From contig NZ_PQGA01000001.1 in the NCBI RefSeq assembly GCF_002917095.1, positions 62,001-126,000 on the forward strand: DNA of 64,000 nucleotides, given 5' to 3'. Within the stretch, counting starts at the first letter, position 1, and each line of letters opens with the position of its first letter. Source of the DNA: Paraburkholderia eburnea. GTDB lineage: Bacteria > Pseudomonadota > Gammaproteobacteria > Burkholderiales > Burkholderiaceae. Made by a program: the position numbers and the translations under genes. Shown piece after piece: positions 57,114 through 64,000 of the stretch. Below the pieces are notes generated by a model. The model saw only the letters and a program-made list of their open reading frames with translations. It ran no database searches and was not told the origin of the DNA.

Positions 57114-58976
57114 ATGCCCGCACTCATCGAAGACTATGCATTGATCGGCGACGGCCACACCGCCGCGCTCGTGTCCCGCGAAGGTTCCATCGACTGGCTC
57201 TGCTGGCCGCGTTTCGACTCCGGCGCCTGCTTCGCGGCGCTGCTCGGCACCGAGAAAAACGGCCACTGGCAAATCGCCCCCGCGCCCGCCGCCGACGGCA
57301 CGCCCGCTCAGATCAAATCCACGCGCCGCTATCGCGGCGAAACGCTGATCCTCGAAACCGATTTCGAAACGCCCGAGGGCGCCGTCACGCTGATCGACTT
57401 CATGCCGCCCGGCAATGGCTGGACCGAACTCGTGCGCCTCGTGGTGGGCCGTCGCGGCACGGTGCGCATGCAATGCGAGTTCGTGCTGCGCTTCGACTAT
57501 GGATTTTCCGTGCCGTGGGTGAGCCGTCTGACCTATGAGAGCGGCATCAAGGCCACGGTCGGCCCGGACACCATCGTGTTGCGCACGCCCGTCGATCTCC
57601 AGGGCGAGAACATGCGCACCGTCGCCGAATTCGACGTCAAGGAAGGCGAGCGCGTGCCCTTTTCGATGGCCTACGCGCCCTCGCATCTGCGTCTGCCGCC
57701 GCCGCGCGATCCGTTCACGGCGCTCGCGCGCACCGAGAACTTCTGGGAAGAATGGGCCGCGCGCGGCACCGTCGAGGGCCGCTGGGCCGCGCCGATCCGC
57801 CGCTCGCTCATCACGCTCAAGGCGCTGGCCTACGAGCCGACCGGCGGCATCGTCGCCGCGCCCACCACTTCGCTCCCCGAGCAACTGGGCGGCACGCGCA
57901 ACTGGGACTACCGCTACTGCTGGCTGCGCGACGCCACCATCACCCTGCTCGCCATGATGCGCGGCGGCTACTACGACGAAGCGCGCGCATGGCGCGCCTG
58001 GCTTGGCCGCGTGATGGCGGGCTCGCCCTCGCAATTGCAGATCATGTATGGCATCGCGGGCGAACGGCGCCTGCCCGAGATCGAACTCGACTGGCTGCCG
58101 GGCTATGAAAACTCCAGACCCGTGCGCGTGGGCAACAACGCGGTCGGGCAATTGCAGCTCGACGTTTATGGCGAAGTGATGAACGCGCTGCACCTCGCGC
58201 GCGTGGGCGGCCTGCAGGCCGACGACACCGCATGGTCGATCCAGTGCGCGATGCTCGAACACCTCGAAACGATCTGGACCGAGCCGGACGAAGGCATCTG
58301 GGAAACGCGCGGCGGGCGCCAGCACTTCACGTTTTCGAAGGTGATGGCGTGGGTCGCGTTCGACCGCTGCGTGCGCTCGGCCGAAAAATTCGATCTGCCC
58401 GGCCCGCTCGAACACTGGCGCGAACTGCGCGACACCATCCACGCGCAGATCTGCGAGCGCAGCTTCAACCAGGAGTTGAATTCTTTCACGCAGATCTACG
58501 GCGGCACCGATCTCGACGCGAGCCTGCTGCTCATGCCGCTGGTGGGCTTTCTGCCCGCCGACGACCCGCGCATCGCGGGCACGGTCGCGGCCATCGAGCG
58601 CGATCTGATGTGTGAAGGTTTTGTGATGCGCTACCGCACCACCGACTTCAACGACGGCCTGCCGCCCGGCGAAGGCACGTTCCTCGCCTGCAGCTTCTGG
58701 ATGGTCGATAACCTCGCGCTCCAGGGCCGCATGGACGATGCGCGCAAAATGTACGAACGCCTGCTCGCGCTCGCCAACGACGTCGGTTTGCTGGCCGAGG
58801 AATACGACCCGATCGAAGGCCGTCTTGTGGGAAATTTCCCACAGGCCTTCTCGCACGTCGCACTCGTTCATACGGGTTTGAACCTGATGCGCCACGAGCA
58901 GGAAATGGCCAGCGAAACCGGCCATCCCGAGGGCGTCCCGCCGATGGAAGCCGATATCGCGGCTGCGGCGTCATAG
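57114..58976 (+). CDS. GH15 glycoside hydrolase (glucoamylase/trehalase-like)
   Basis: A protein of 620 residues with no signal peptide. The N-terminal domain has IEDYALIGDGHTAALVSREG and SIDWLCWPRFDSGACFAALL, as in bacterial GH15 proteins. The catalytic (alpha/alpha)6 domain has LGGTRNWDYRYCWLRDATIT and, near the end, LPPGEGTFLACSFWMVDNLA and LAEEYDPIEGRLVGNFPQAF. Family members cut alpha-glucosidic bonds or trehalose. The cytoplasmic location suits an internal alpha-glucan or trehalose. The start at 57114 is chosen to match MPALIEDYALIGDGH; upstream residues are basic and unlike the family. Confidence 0.9.
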   Translation: MPALIEDYALIGDGHTAALVSREGSIDWLCWPRFDSGACFAALLGTEKNGHWQIAPAPAADGTPAQIKSTRRYRGETLILETDFETPEGAVTLIDFMPPGNGWTELVRLVVGRRGTVRMQCEFVLRFDYGFSVPWVSRLTYESGIKATVGPDTIVLRTPVDLQGENMRTVAEFDVKEGERVPFSMAYAPSHLRLPPPRDPFTALARTENFWEEWAARGTVEGRWAAPIRRSLITLKALAYEPTGGIVAAPTTSLPEQLGGTRNWDYRYCWLRDATITLLAMMRGGYYDEARAWRAWLGRVMAGSPSQLQIMYGIAGERRLPEIELDWLPGYENSRPVRVGNNAVGQLQLDVYGEVMNALHLARVGGLQADDTAWSIQCAMLEHLETIWTEPDEGIWETRGGRQHFTFSKVMAWVAFDRCVRSAEKFDLPGPLEHWRELRDTIHAQICERSFNQELNSFTQIYGGTDLDASLLLMPLVGFLPADDPRIAGTVAAIERDLMCEGFVMRYRTTDFNDGLPPGEGTFLACSFWMVDNLALQGRMDDARKMYERLLALANDVGLLAEEYDPIEGRLVGNFPQAFSHVALVHTGLNLMRHEQEMASETGHPEGVPPMEADIAAAAS

Positions 58977-59330
58977 TCAGGATGGCGCGAAGTCAGGATC
59001 GCGAAGGAGTCAACGTACGAATACGCCGACACGTTTGTAAGAGGTGCGATAAACTTGGCATGTTGCGTTGCACAACGTTCTGGGGTCCGATAGGATGGTC
59101 CGCAGGTCGTGCGGCCTGTCATGTGGCTTGCCACGGCCCCAGTCCGGCACGACCGCGGCGCACCGTTGATTTTTCGCTCAAGCGGCGCTATGCGCAGCCG
59201 ATATATAGCCTGTCTGACAGTATGACTGAAGCCTGATTCAAGGCCTGACCGATCAACATGCGGGCCGACTCCTCGCTGCGTCTTTCCGGCGCGACCAGGA
59301 TTCGATCCGGCCCCTGATGCTGGAGCATCC
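58977..59330 (+). other. 354-bp upstream region of phaZ
   Basis: No gene is seen. GTTGCGTTGCACAAC near 59061-59075 is a near-palindrome that could bind a regulator, for example PhaR, which prefers TGC-rich sites, but this is speculation. A TATATAG sequence lies near 59200. Nothing else stands out. Confidence 0.4.
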
Positions 59331-60611
59331 ATGCTCTACCAAATTCGCGAATACCAGCGCGCATTGCTTAGCCCACTTACCGCGTGGGCCCAGGCTGCTT
59401 CCAAGTCGTTCACCAATCCGTCGAGCCCGTTCTCGCTCGTGCCGGGCGCCTCGCGTCTGGCCGCCGGCTACGAACTGCTCTACCGGCTTGGCAAGGACTA
59501 CGAAAAGCCCGAGTTCAACATCAAGCAGATCGAAAAGGATGGCCACCACATCCCGATCGTCGAACAGACGATCGTCGAAAAGCCGTTCTGCCGTCTGCTG
59601 CGCTTCAAGCGCTACGCCGACGATACCGCCGCCGTCGCCGCGCTCAAGGACGAGCCCTCGGTGCTGGTGTGCGCGCCGCTGTCCGGTCACCATTCGACGC
59701 TGCTGCGCGACACCGTGCGCACGCTGCTGCAGGACCACAAGGTCTATATCACCGACTGGATCGACGCGCGCATGGTGCCGCTCGAAGAAGGCGCGTTTCA
59801 TCTGGACGACTACGTTGCGTACATCCAGGAATTCATCCGCCACATCGGTGCGAAGAATCTCCATGTGCTGTCGGTCTGCCAGCCGACGGTGCCGGTGCTC
59901 GCGGCCATTTCGCTGATGGCGAGCCGCGGCGAGCCCACCCCGCTCACCATGACGATGATGGGCGGCCCGATCGATGCGCGCCGCAGCCCCACGGCCGTGA
60001 ACTCGCTGGCGACCGAGCACTCGCTCGAATGGTTTGCGAACAACGTGATCCATCCGGTGCCGGCCAACTATCCGGGCGAAGGCCGCGAGGTCTATCCGGG
60101 CTTCCTGCAGCACGCGGGTTTTGTCGCGATGAATCCGGGCCGTCACACCACGGCGCACTGGGACTTCTACAAGAGCCTGCTGCGCGGCGACGAAGAGGAC
60201 GCCGAAGCACATCGTCAGTTCTACGACGAATACAACGCGGTGCTCGACATGGCCGCCGAGTATTACCTGGAAACGATCCGCACGGTGTTCCAGGACTTCA
60301 GCCTCGCCGAAGGCACCTGGGACGTCGCGGGCGAGCGGGTGCGGCCGCAGGACATCCGCGACACGGCGCTCTTCACGATCGAAGGCGAACTCGACGATAT
60401 TTCGGGCTCCGGACAGACGCGCGCCGCGCACGACCTGTGCGCGAGCATCCCCGAAAAGGACAAGCACCATCTGACCGCGGAAAAGTGCGGCCACTACGGT
60501 ATTTTCTCGGGCCGCCGCTGGCGCACCATCATCTATCCGCAGTTGCGCGACTTCATCCGCCAGCATCAGCCGCAGGCGAAACAGCCGGCCAAGGAAAGCG
60601 CTGTCGTCTGA
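59331..60611 (+). CDS. phaZ: Intracellular polyhydroxyalkanoate depolymerase
   Basis: A protein of 426 residues of the PhaZ1 type that mobilises stored PHB granules. It begins MLYQIREYQRALLSPLTAWA. The nucleophile is a Cys instead of Ser in VLSVCQPTVPVLA, at residue 183, the same position as in the Cupriavidus enzyme. C-terminal IEGELDDISGSGQTRAAHDL and EKCGHYGIFSGRRWR supply the Asp and His. No signal peptide is present, as expected for granule-bound enzymes. It indicates PHA storage. Confidence 0.95.
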   Translation: MLYQIREYQRALLSPLTAWAQAASKSFTNPSSPFSLVPGASRLAAGYELLYRLGKDYEKPEFNIKQIEKDGHHIPIVEQTIVEKPFCRLLRFKRYADDTAAVAALKDEPSVLVCAPLSGHHSTLLRDTVRTLLQDHKVYITDWIDARMVPLEEGAFHLDDYVAYIQEFIRHIGAKNLHVLSVCQPTVPVLAAISLMASRGEPTPLTMTMMGGPIDARRSPTAVNSLATEHSLEWFANNVIHPVPANYPGEGREVYPGFLQHAGFVAMNPGRHTTAHWDFYKSLLRGDEEDAEAHRQFYDEYNAVLDMAAEYYLETIRTVFQDFSLAEGTWDVAGERVRPQDIRDTALFTIEGELDDISGSGQTRAAHDLCASIPEKDKHHLTAEKCGHYGIFSGRRWRTIIYPQLRDFIRQHQPQAKQPAKESAVV

Positions 60612-60719
60612 GCCTGGCGGGATCGTCCCGCGCGACCCTGTGCAAACGCCGCGCCTCATGCCAATGAGGGTGCGGCGTTTTTCTTTGGCAATGTGCCTTC
60701 GAGAATGCCCGGGCGCGGC

Positions 60720-61352
60720 TTATTTGCGCATCAGGAACGCAAGCAGCATGTCGGTGTTGAGCTGGATGATTTCGGCGCGCTCCGTGGTCGTGCTGAAGTC
60801 GCGGCCCAGCGTGGCGTTGAGCGTGTAGCGGTTCGACACGATGTAATAGCCCATGCCCGACAGCGTCACGTACAGGCGCAACGGATCGATGTTCGAGCGG
60901 AACAGCCCCGCCGCTTCGCCGCGCGACAGGATGCTGCCGAGCGTGGCGACGATCGGCGACACCATCTCGTGGATGCGCGTGGACTTGAGCATGTAGCGCG
61001 CTTCGTGCAGGTTCTCGTTGTTCACGAGCCGCAACAGTTCGGGATGGTCGCGGTAGTAATCCCAGACGAAGTGCGCGAGCCGCGTGATGGCCTCGACGGG
61101 CGCGAGACCCGCGAGATCGAGCGCGCGCTCGGCCTCGTTGAGTGCGCCGAAGGCATGCTCCAGCACCGCGGTGAACAATTGCTCCTTGCTGCCGAAGTAG
61201 TAATAGAGCATGCGCTCGTTGGTCTCGGCGCGTCGCGCGATCTGATCGACGCGGGCACCGAACAGGCCGCCGCCTGCGAACTCTTCGGCCGCTGCGAGCA
61301 GGATGCGACGGCGTGTGCCTTCAGGATCTCTTTTGATTTTCGGCTGATTCAT
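60720..61352 (-). CDS. TetR-family transcriptional regulator
   Basis: A repressor-type protein of 210 residues. The helix-turn-helix domain covers about residues 10-55: RRRILLAAAEEFAGGGLFGA, RVDQIARRAETNERMLYYYF, GSKEQLF. The C-terminal ligand-binding part resembles the C-terminal domain found in RutR-like regulators (LGSILSRGEAAGLFRSNIDP). The ligand and targets are unknown. The start at 61352 is the Met nearest the conserved domain (MNQPKIKRDPEGTRR). It is convergent with phaZ and divergent from rsxB. Confidence 0.88.
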   Translation of the reverse strand: MNQPKIKRDPEGTRRRILLAAAEEFAGGGLFGARVDQIARRAETNERMLYYYFGSKEQLFTAVLEHAFGALNEAERALDLAGLAPVEAITRLAHFVWDYYRDHPELLRLVNNENLHEARYMLKSTRIHEMVSPIVATLGSILSRGEAAGLFRSNIDPLRLYVTLSGMGYYIVSNRYTLNATLGRDFSTTTERAEIIQLNTDMLLAFLMRK

Positions 61353-61849
61353 GGTGGCAGGATCGCTCGATAGGCGCGCGGGTTCCCGCTGGGCACTGCC
61401 GGGTCTCTCCAAAAAACCCATGTAGCGGCAGCGTTTCACGGGGCGCGCCAGGTTAATGGACTGACACCCTTCGTTTTTCGATCTTCGTTTGTTTTCGTTC
61501 GTTTCTTTATTCGCAGGCCGCCCGGAGCCCTCGTGCAGCGCTGCGTGTCTGACGCCGTCCTGCAATGCCCGATCCGCTTGCCCTGCGCGCGAAGCCGTGC
61601 CGCGTGGGCCGGACATTCGGACGGGTTGAACATTCGAATTAAGCGCTTTGATTATGGCACATGCCCGTGCGATGGCAATGCGGGAAATCGGCGATAATGC
61701 CGGCTTTGGCGCCGCACGCGCGCAGCGCCTGCCCGACCGCCCCCGCTTGCCTGCCCGTACCTGTTTGTGCCCGCTTGTACCTGCTTGTACCTGCTTGTAC
61801 CCGTTTGTGCCCGCCTGAACTCCACCGGGCCAGCGTAGAAATTGCGACC
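61353..61849. other. 497-bp divergent region between the TetR gene and rsxB
   Basis: No gene is seen. A pyrimidine-rich stretch at about 61470-61510 consists of TTCGT/TTTCG units, with repeated ACGAA on the other strand, and may bend DNA or bind the TetR protein. GATAAT at 61693-61698 is a possible rsxB -10. Seven tandem 10-bp units follow and are listed separately. Confidence 0.5.
61750..61819 (+). repeat. Seven tandem 10-bp repeats just upstream of rsxB
   Basis: Units of the form CCTGCTTGTA (variants CCTGTTTGTG, CCCGCTTGTA, CCCGTTTGTG) repeat seven times with exact 10-bp spacing, ending 30 bp before the rsxB start. They lie in the probable leader or promoter and could vary in number. Confidence 0.8.
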
Positions 61850-62710
61850 GTGAACGATTCCAAGACACTCGCAGATCGCATCGAAGATCTGCTGCCCCAG
61901 ACCCAATGCACCAAGTGCGGCTACGACGGCTGCCGGCCCTACGCCGAAGCCGTCGCCGCCGGCGCCGCGAACTACAACCAGTGCCCGCCCGGCGGCGCCG
62001 AAGGCGTCGCGCGCCTCGCGCATCTGCTCGGCAAGCCCGTCATTCCGATCAATCCGGATAACGGCGTCGAGCGCGCCCGCCCCGTCGCGTTCATCGACGA
62101 GCAGGTGTGCATCGGCTGTACGTTGTGCATGCAGGCCTGTCCGGTCGATGCGATCGTCGGCGCGCCCAAGCAGATGCACACCATCGTCACGGACCTCTGC
62201 ACGGGCTGCGACCTGTGCGTGGCGCCCTGCCCGGTGGACTGCATCGCGATGATCCCCGTGACCGGCGCGGCAACCGGCTGGGACGCCTGGACGCAGCAGC
62301 AGGCCGACGAGGCGCGTCTGCGCCACGACCGCCACCAGGCCCGCCTGGCCGCCGAGCGCGACGCCGCCGAAGCCCGCGCCGCCGCCCGTCGCGCAGCCGC
62401 CGCTGCGCCTGCGGCCACGCCGCCCGCGGCCGCAACGCCGGACGTAGGCGCCCCTGCCGCAGCCCCCGTCGACGACGCCCAGGCGAAGAAGAAAGCCATC
62501 ATCCAGGCCGCGCTGGAACGCGCGCGCCAGAAGAAGGCAGAGCTGGCCGCGCGCGGCGAAGGCCCTCGCAACACCGATCACGTGAGCGCCGACGTGCAGG
62601 CGCAGATCGATGCCGCCGAAGCGCGCCGCAAACGTCTCGGCATGGCCGCGAAATCCGATACGGACGAGGCAGCCCCGGACGCCCCGAAAAACGACGACAA
62701 GCCCGCATAA
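61850..62710 (+). CDS. rsxB: Electron transport complex subunit RsxB (RnfB-like ferredoxin)
   Basis: A protein of 286 residues with three iron-sulfur motifs. The N-terminal cluster region is [20 protein letters not shown] with a later Cys in NQCPPGG. Two 4Fe-4S ferredoxin motifs follow, [16 protein letters not shown] and [16 protein letters not shown]. The last 110 residues are an Ala-rich helical tail. The membrane anchor of typical RnfB proteins is missing, and no other Rnf/Rsx subunit is nearby, so it is an orphan electron carrier. The start is a GTG at 61850. It is followed by nth, an iron-sulfur enzyme, after 34 bp. Confidence 0.9.
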   Translation: MNDSKTLADRIEDLLPQTQCTKCGYDGCRPYAEAVAAGAANYNQCPPGGAEGVARLAHLLGKPVIPINPDNGVERARPVAFIDEQVCIGCTLCMQACPVDAIVGAPKQMHTIVTDLCTGCDLCVAPCPVDCIAMIPVTGAATGWDAWTQQQADEARLRHDRHQARLAAERDAAEARAAARRAAAAAPAATPPAAATPDVGAPAAAPVDDAQAKKKAIIQAALERARQKKAELAARGEGPRNTDHVSADVQAQIDAAEARRKRLGMAAKSDTDEAAPDAPKNDDKPA

Positions 62711-62744
62711 AAAACCCACGGCCCCCGCCCCCACCGCAAGAGCC

Positions 62745-63389
62745 ATGAACGCCACCAAGCGCCGCGCCATCTACGAAACGCTGCAAAGCCTCAATCCGCA
62801 TCCCACGACCGAGCTGGAGTTTTCGACGCCGTTCGAACTCCTGATCGCCGTGCTGCTGTCCGCGCAGGCCACCGACGTATCGGTGAACAAGGCCATGCGC
62901 AAGATGTTTCCGGTCGCGAACACGCCGGAAACGGTGCTCGCGCTGGGCGAGGAAGGCGTGGCCGATTACATCAAGACGATCGGCCTGTACCGCACCAAGG
63001 CGAAGAACGTGATCGCCACCTGCAAGATCCTGGTCGAGCAGTACGGCAGCGAAGTCCCGCAGACGCGCGAGGCGCTCGAAGGCTTGCCGGGCGTGGGCCG
63101 CAAGACGGCGAACGTGGTGCTCAACACGGCCTTCGGTCATCCGACCATCGCCGTCGATACGCACATTTTCCGCGTTGCCAACCGTACGGGACTCGCGCCG
63201 GGCAAGGACGTGAAGGCCGTCGAAATCGCGCTGGAAAAATTCACGCCGAAGGAGTTCCTGCAGGACGCACACCACTGGCTGATCCTGCATGGGCGCTACG
63301 TCTGCAAGGCGCGCCGCCCGGAATGCTGGCATTGCGTGATCGAGCCGCTCTGCGAATTCAAGCCGAAAACGCCGCCTCCCGAACTCTGA
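62745..63389 (+). CDS. nth: Endonuclease III
   Basis: A DNA glycosylase/AP lyase of 214 residues that removes oxidised pyrimidines. The helix-hairpin-helix is LEGLPGVGRKTANVVL, containing the catalytic Lys. The catalytic Asp is in IAVDTHIFRVANR. The C-terminal iron-sulfur cluster has the spacing C-x6-C-x2-C-x5-C (CKARRPECWHCVIEPLC). The start at 62745 (MNATKRRAIYETL) matches the family length. It is in an operon with rsxB. Confidence 0.97.
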   Translation: MNATKRRAIYETLQSLNPHPTTELEFSTPFELLIAVLLSAQATDVSVNKAMRKMFPVANTPETVLALGEEGVADYIKTIGLYRTKAKNVIATCKILVEQYGSEVPQTREALEGLPGVGRKTANVVLNTAFGHPTIAVDTHIFRVANRTGLAPGKDVKAVEIALEKFTPKEFLQDAHHWLILHGRYVCKARRPECWHCVIEPLCEFKPKTPPPEL

Positions 63390-63493
63390 CAGCGCACTCG
63401 CGCCCGGCGACGTAGAATGGGCCTTCCGAGCGCCGACGCCCTTTCGAGCGGTTTCTGGCCCCCAGTACAGATCCCATCACCCCACGATTCACG

Positions 63494-63928
63494 ATGTTCA
63501 ATCCCAGCCGCGACGAAGTCCGCCGCTTTTTCACCGAGACCTGGCGCAAGCAGCGCGCAGGCGAAATCCTCACGCCCCTGGAAGCGATCGCCGCCGACTG
63601 GATCGTCGAGCATCCCGAGTACCACGCGGAACTCGCCGACGCCGATCAGGCCGCCGTGCAGGACTACTCGCCCGAGCGCGGCCAGAGCAACCCTTTCCTG
63701 CATCTGTCGATGCATCTGGCGATCAGCGAACAGTTGTCGATCGACCAGCCGCCGGGCATCCGCGCGGCGCATGACCGGCTCGCGTCGCGCATGGGTTCCA
63801 CGCACGACGCGCAGCACGCGATCATGGAGTGCCTGGGCGAAACGATCTGGGAAGCGCAGCGCACCAACACGCCACCCGACACTGATGCCTATCTGCAGCG
63901 CATCGAGCGCCGCGCCACACGCGACTGA
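63494..63928 (+). CDS. DUF1841 family protein
   Basis: A cytoplasmic protein of 144 residues. It begins MFNPSRDEVRRFFTETWRKQ and has a His-rich central helix (NPFLHLSMHLAISEQLSIDQ) and RMGSTHDAQHAIMECLGETI, as in the DUF1841 family of beta- and gamma-proteobacteria. The His residues suggest a metal site, but the function is unknown. It lies 104 bp after nth and may be its operon partner. Confidence 0.88.
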   Translation: MFNPSRDEVRRFFTETWRKQRAGEILTPLEAIAADWIVEHPEYHAELADADQAAVQDYSPERGQSNPFLHLSMHLAISEQLSIDQPPGIRAAHDRLASRMGSTHDAQHAIMECLGETIWEAQRTNTPPDTDAYLQRIERRATRD

Positions 63929-64000
63929 GCGCCACCGGGCGCAGCGCACGCGCGCGGCACCATAAAAACACCCCGCCTGCGGCGCCCGAAAGCGCGCCTC

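Noticed and set aside
63929..64000. A possible further gene or terminator at the right edge
   Set aside because: Only 72 bases remain, with an A-run and GC-rich sequence. Nothing can be supported.

Overview
The window is about 64 kb of GC-rich chromosome from a beta-proteobacterium of the family Burkholderiaceae (Burkholderia, Paraburkholderia or Caballeronia type). The evidence is the gene order yebC-purD-hemF-nadD-rsfS-rlmH-maf-rng, small family proteins common in that group (DUF4148, a DUF6726-like lipoprotein, DUF3096, DUF1841), an intracellular PHA depolymerase, an orphan rsxB beside nth, and a very long FtsK. The species cannot be fixed from the sequence alone. Almost all of it is ordinary core genome; one 3.65 kb stretch (24281..27935) is acquired DNA.

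Layout. 1..3.1 kb, minus strand: the C-terminal side of an FtsX-like ABC permease, a DUF4126 membrane protein, and a guanidinium exporter (gdx/sugE) behind a guanidine-II riboswitch. 3.1..11.75 kb, minus strand: a complete potassium-pump operon, 41-aa peptide-kdpF-kdpA-kdpB-kdpC-kdpD-kdpE, with a KdpE-like box in front. 11.8..15.4 kb, minus strand: a phosphotransferase-fold protein, a quinone oxidoreductase, methylglyoxal synthase and an atypical short-chain dehydrogenase. 15.7..24.3 kb, plus strand: upp, yebC, purD, hemF, nadD, rsfS, rlmH, maf and rng, covering uracil salvage, purine, heme and NAD synthesis and ribosome or RNA maturation.

24.28..27.94 kb: a decayed integrative element in the 3' end of rng. 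Its ends are a 19-bp direct repeat, and it has arm-type repeats beside both ends. It carries a P4-type integrase cut to its N-terminal domain, a transposase fragment, about 0.6 kb of DNA that looks like structured RNA rather than protein, and a three-gene minus-strand cassette that I read as a toxin-like protein, its immunity-like partner and a small third protein. This is the best place to look for something undescribed.

28.2..41.4 kb: mnmH, a DUF4148 protein, lipopolysaccharide core genes (a glycosyltransferase, a waaL-type ligase, msbA, a family 2 glycosyltransferase), dnaE, trhO and gluQ. 41.5..49 kb, minus strand: an RhlE helicase with a long leader, an aldehyde dehydrogenase beside an acetolactate-synthase-like enzyme, an MliC-type lysozyme inhibitor, a small lipoprotein and purT. 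49.3..64 kb: a META-domain lipoprotein, ftsK with a linker of about 1,000 residues, a lactonase-type beta-propeller, DUF3096, a GH15 glycosidase, phaZ, a TetR regulator, rsxB, nth and a DUF1841 protein. Several intergenic regions carry bidirectional terminators, large inverted repeats or short tandem repeats. No rRNA, tRNA or CRISPR array was seen.
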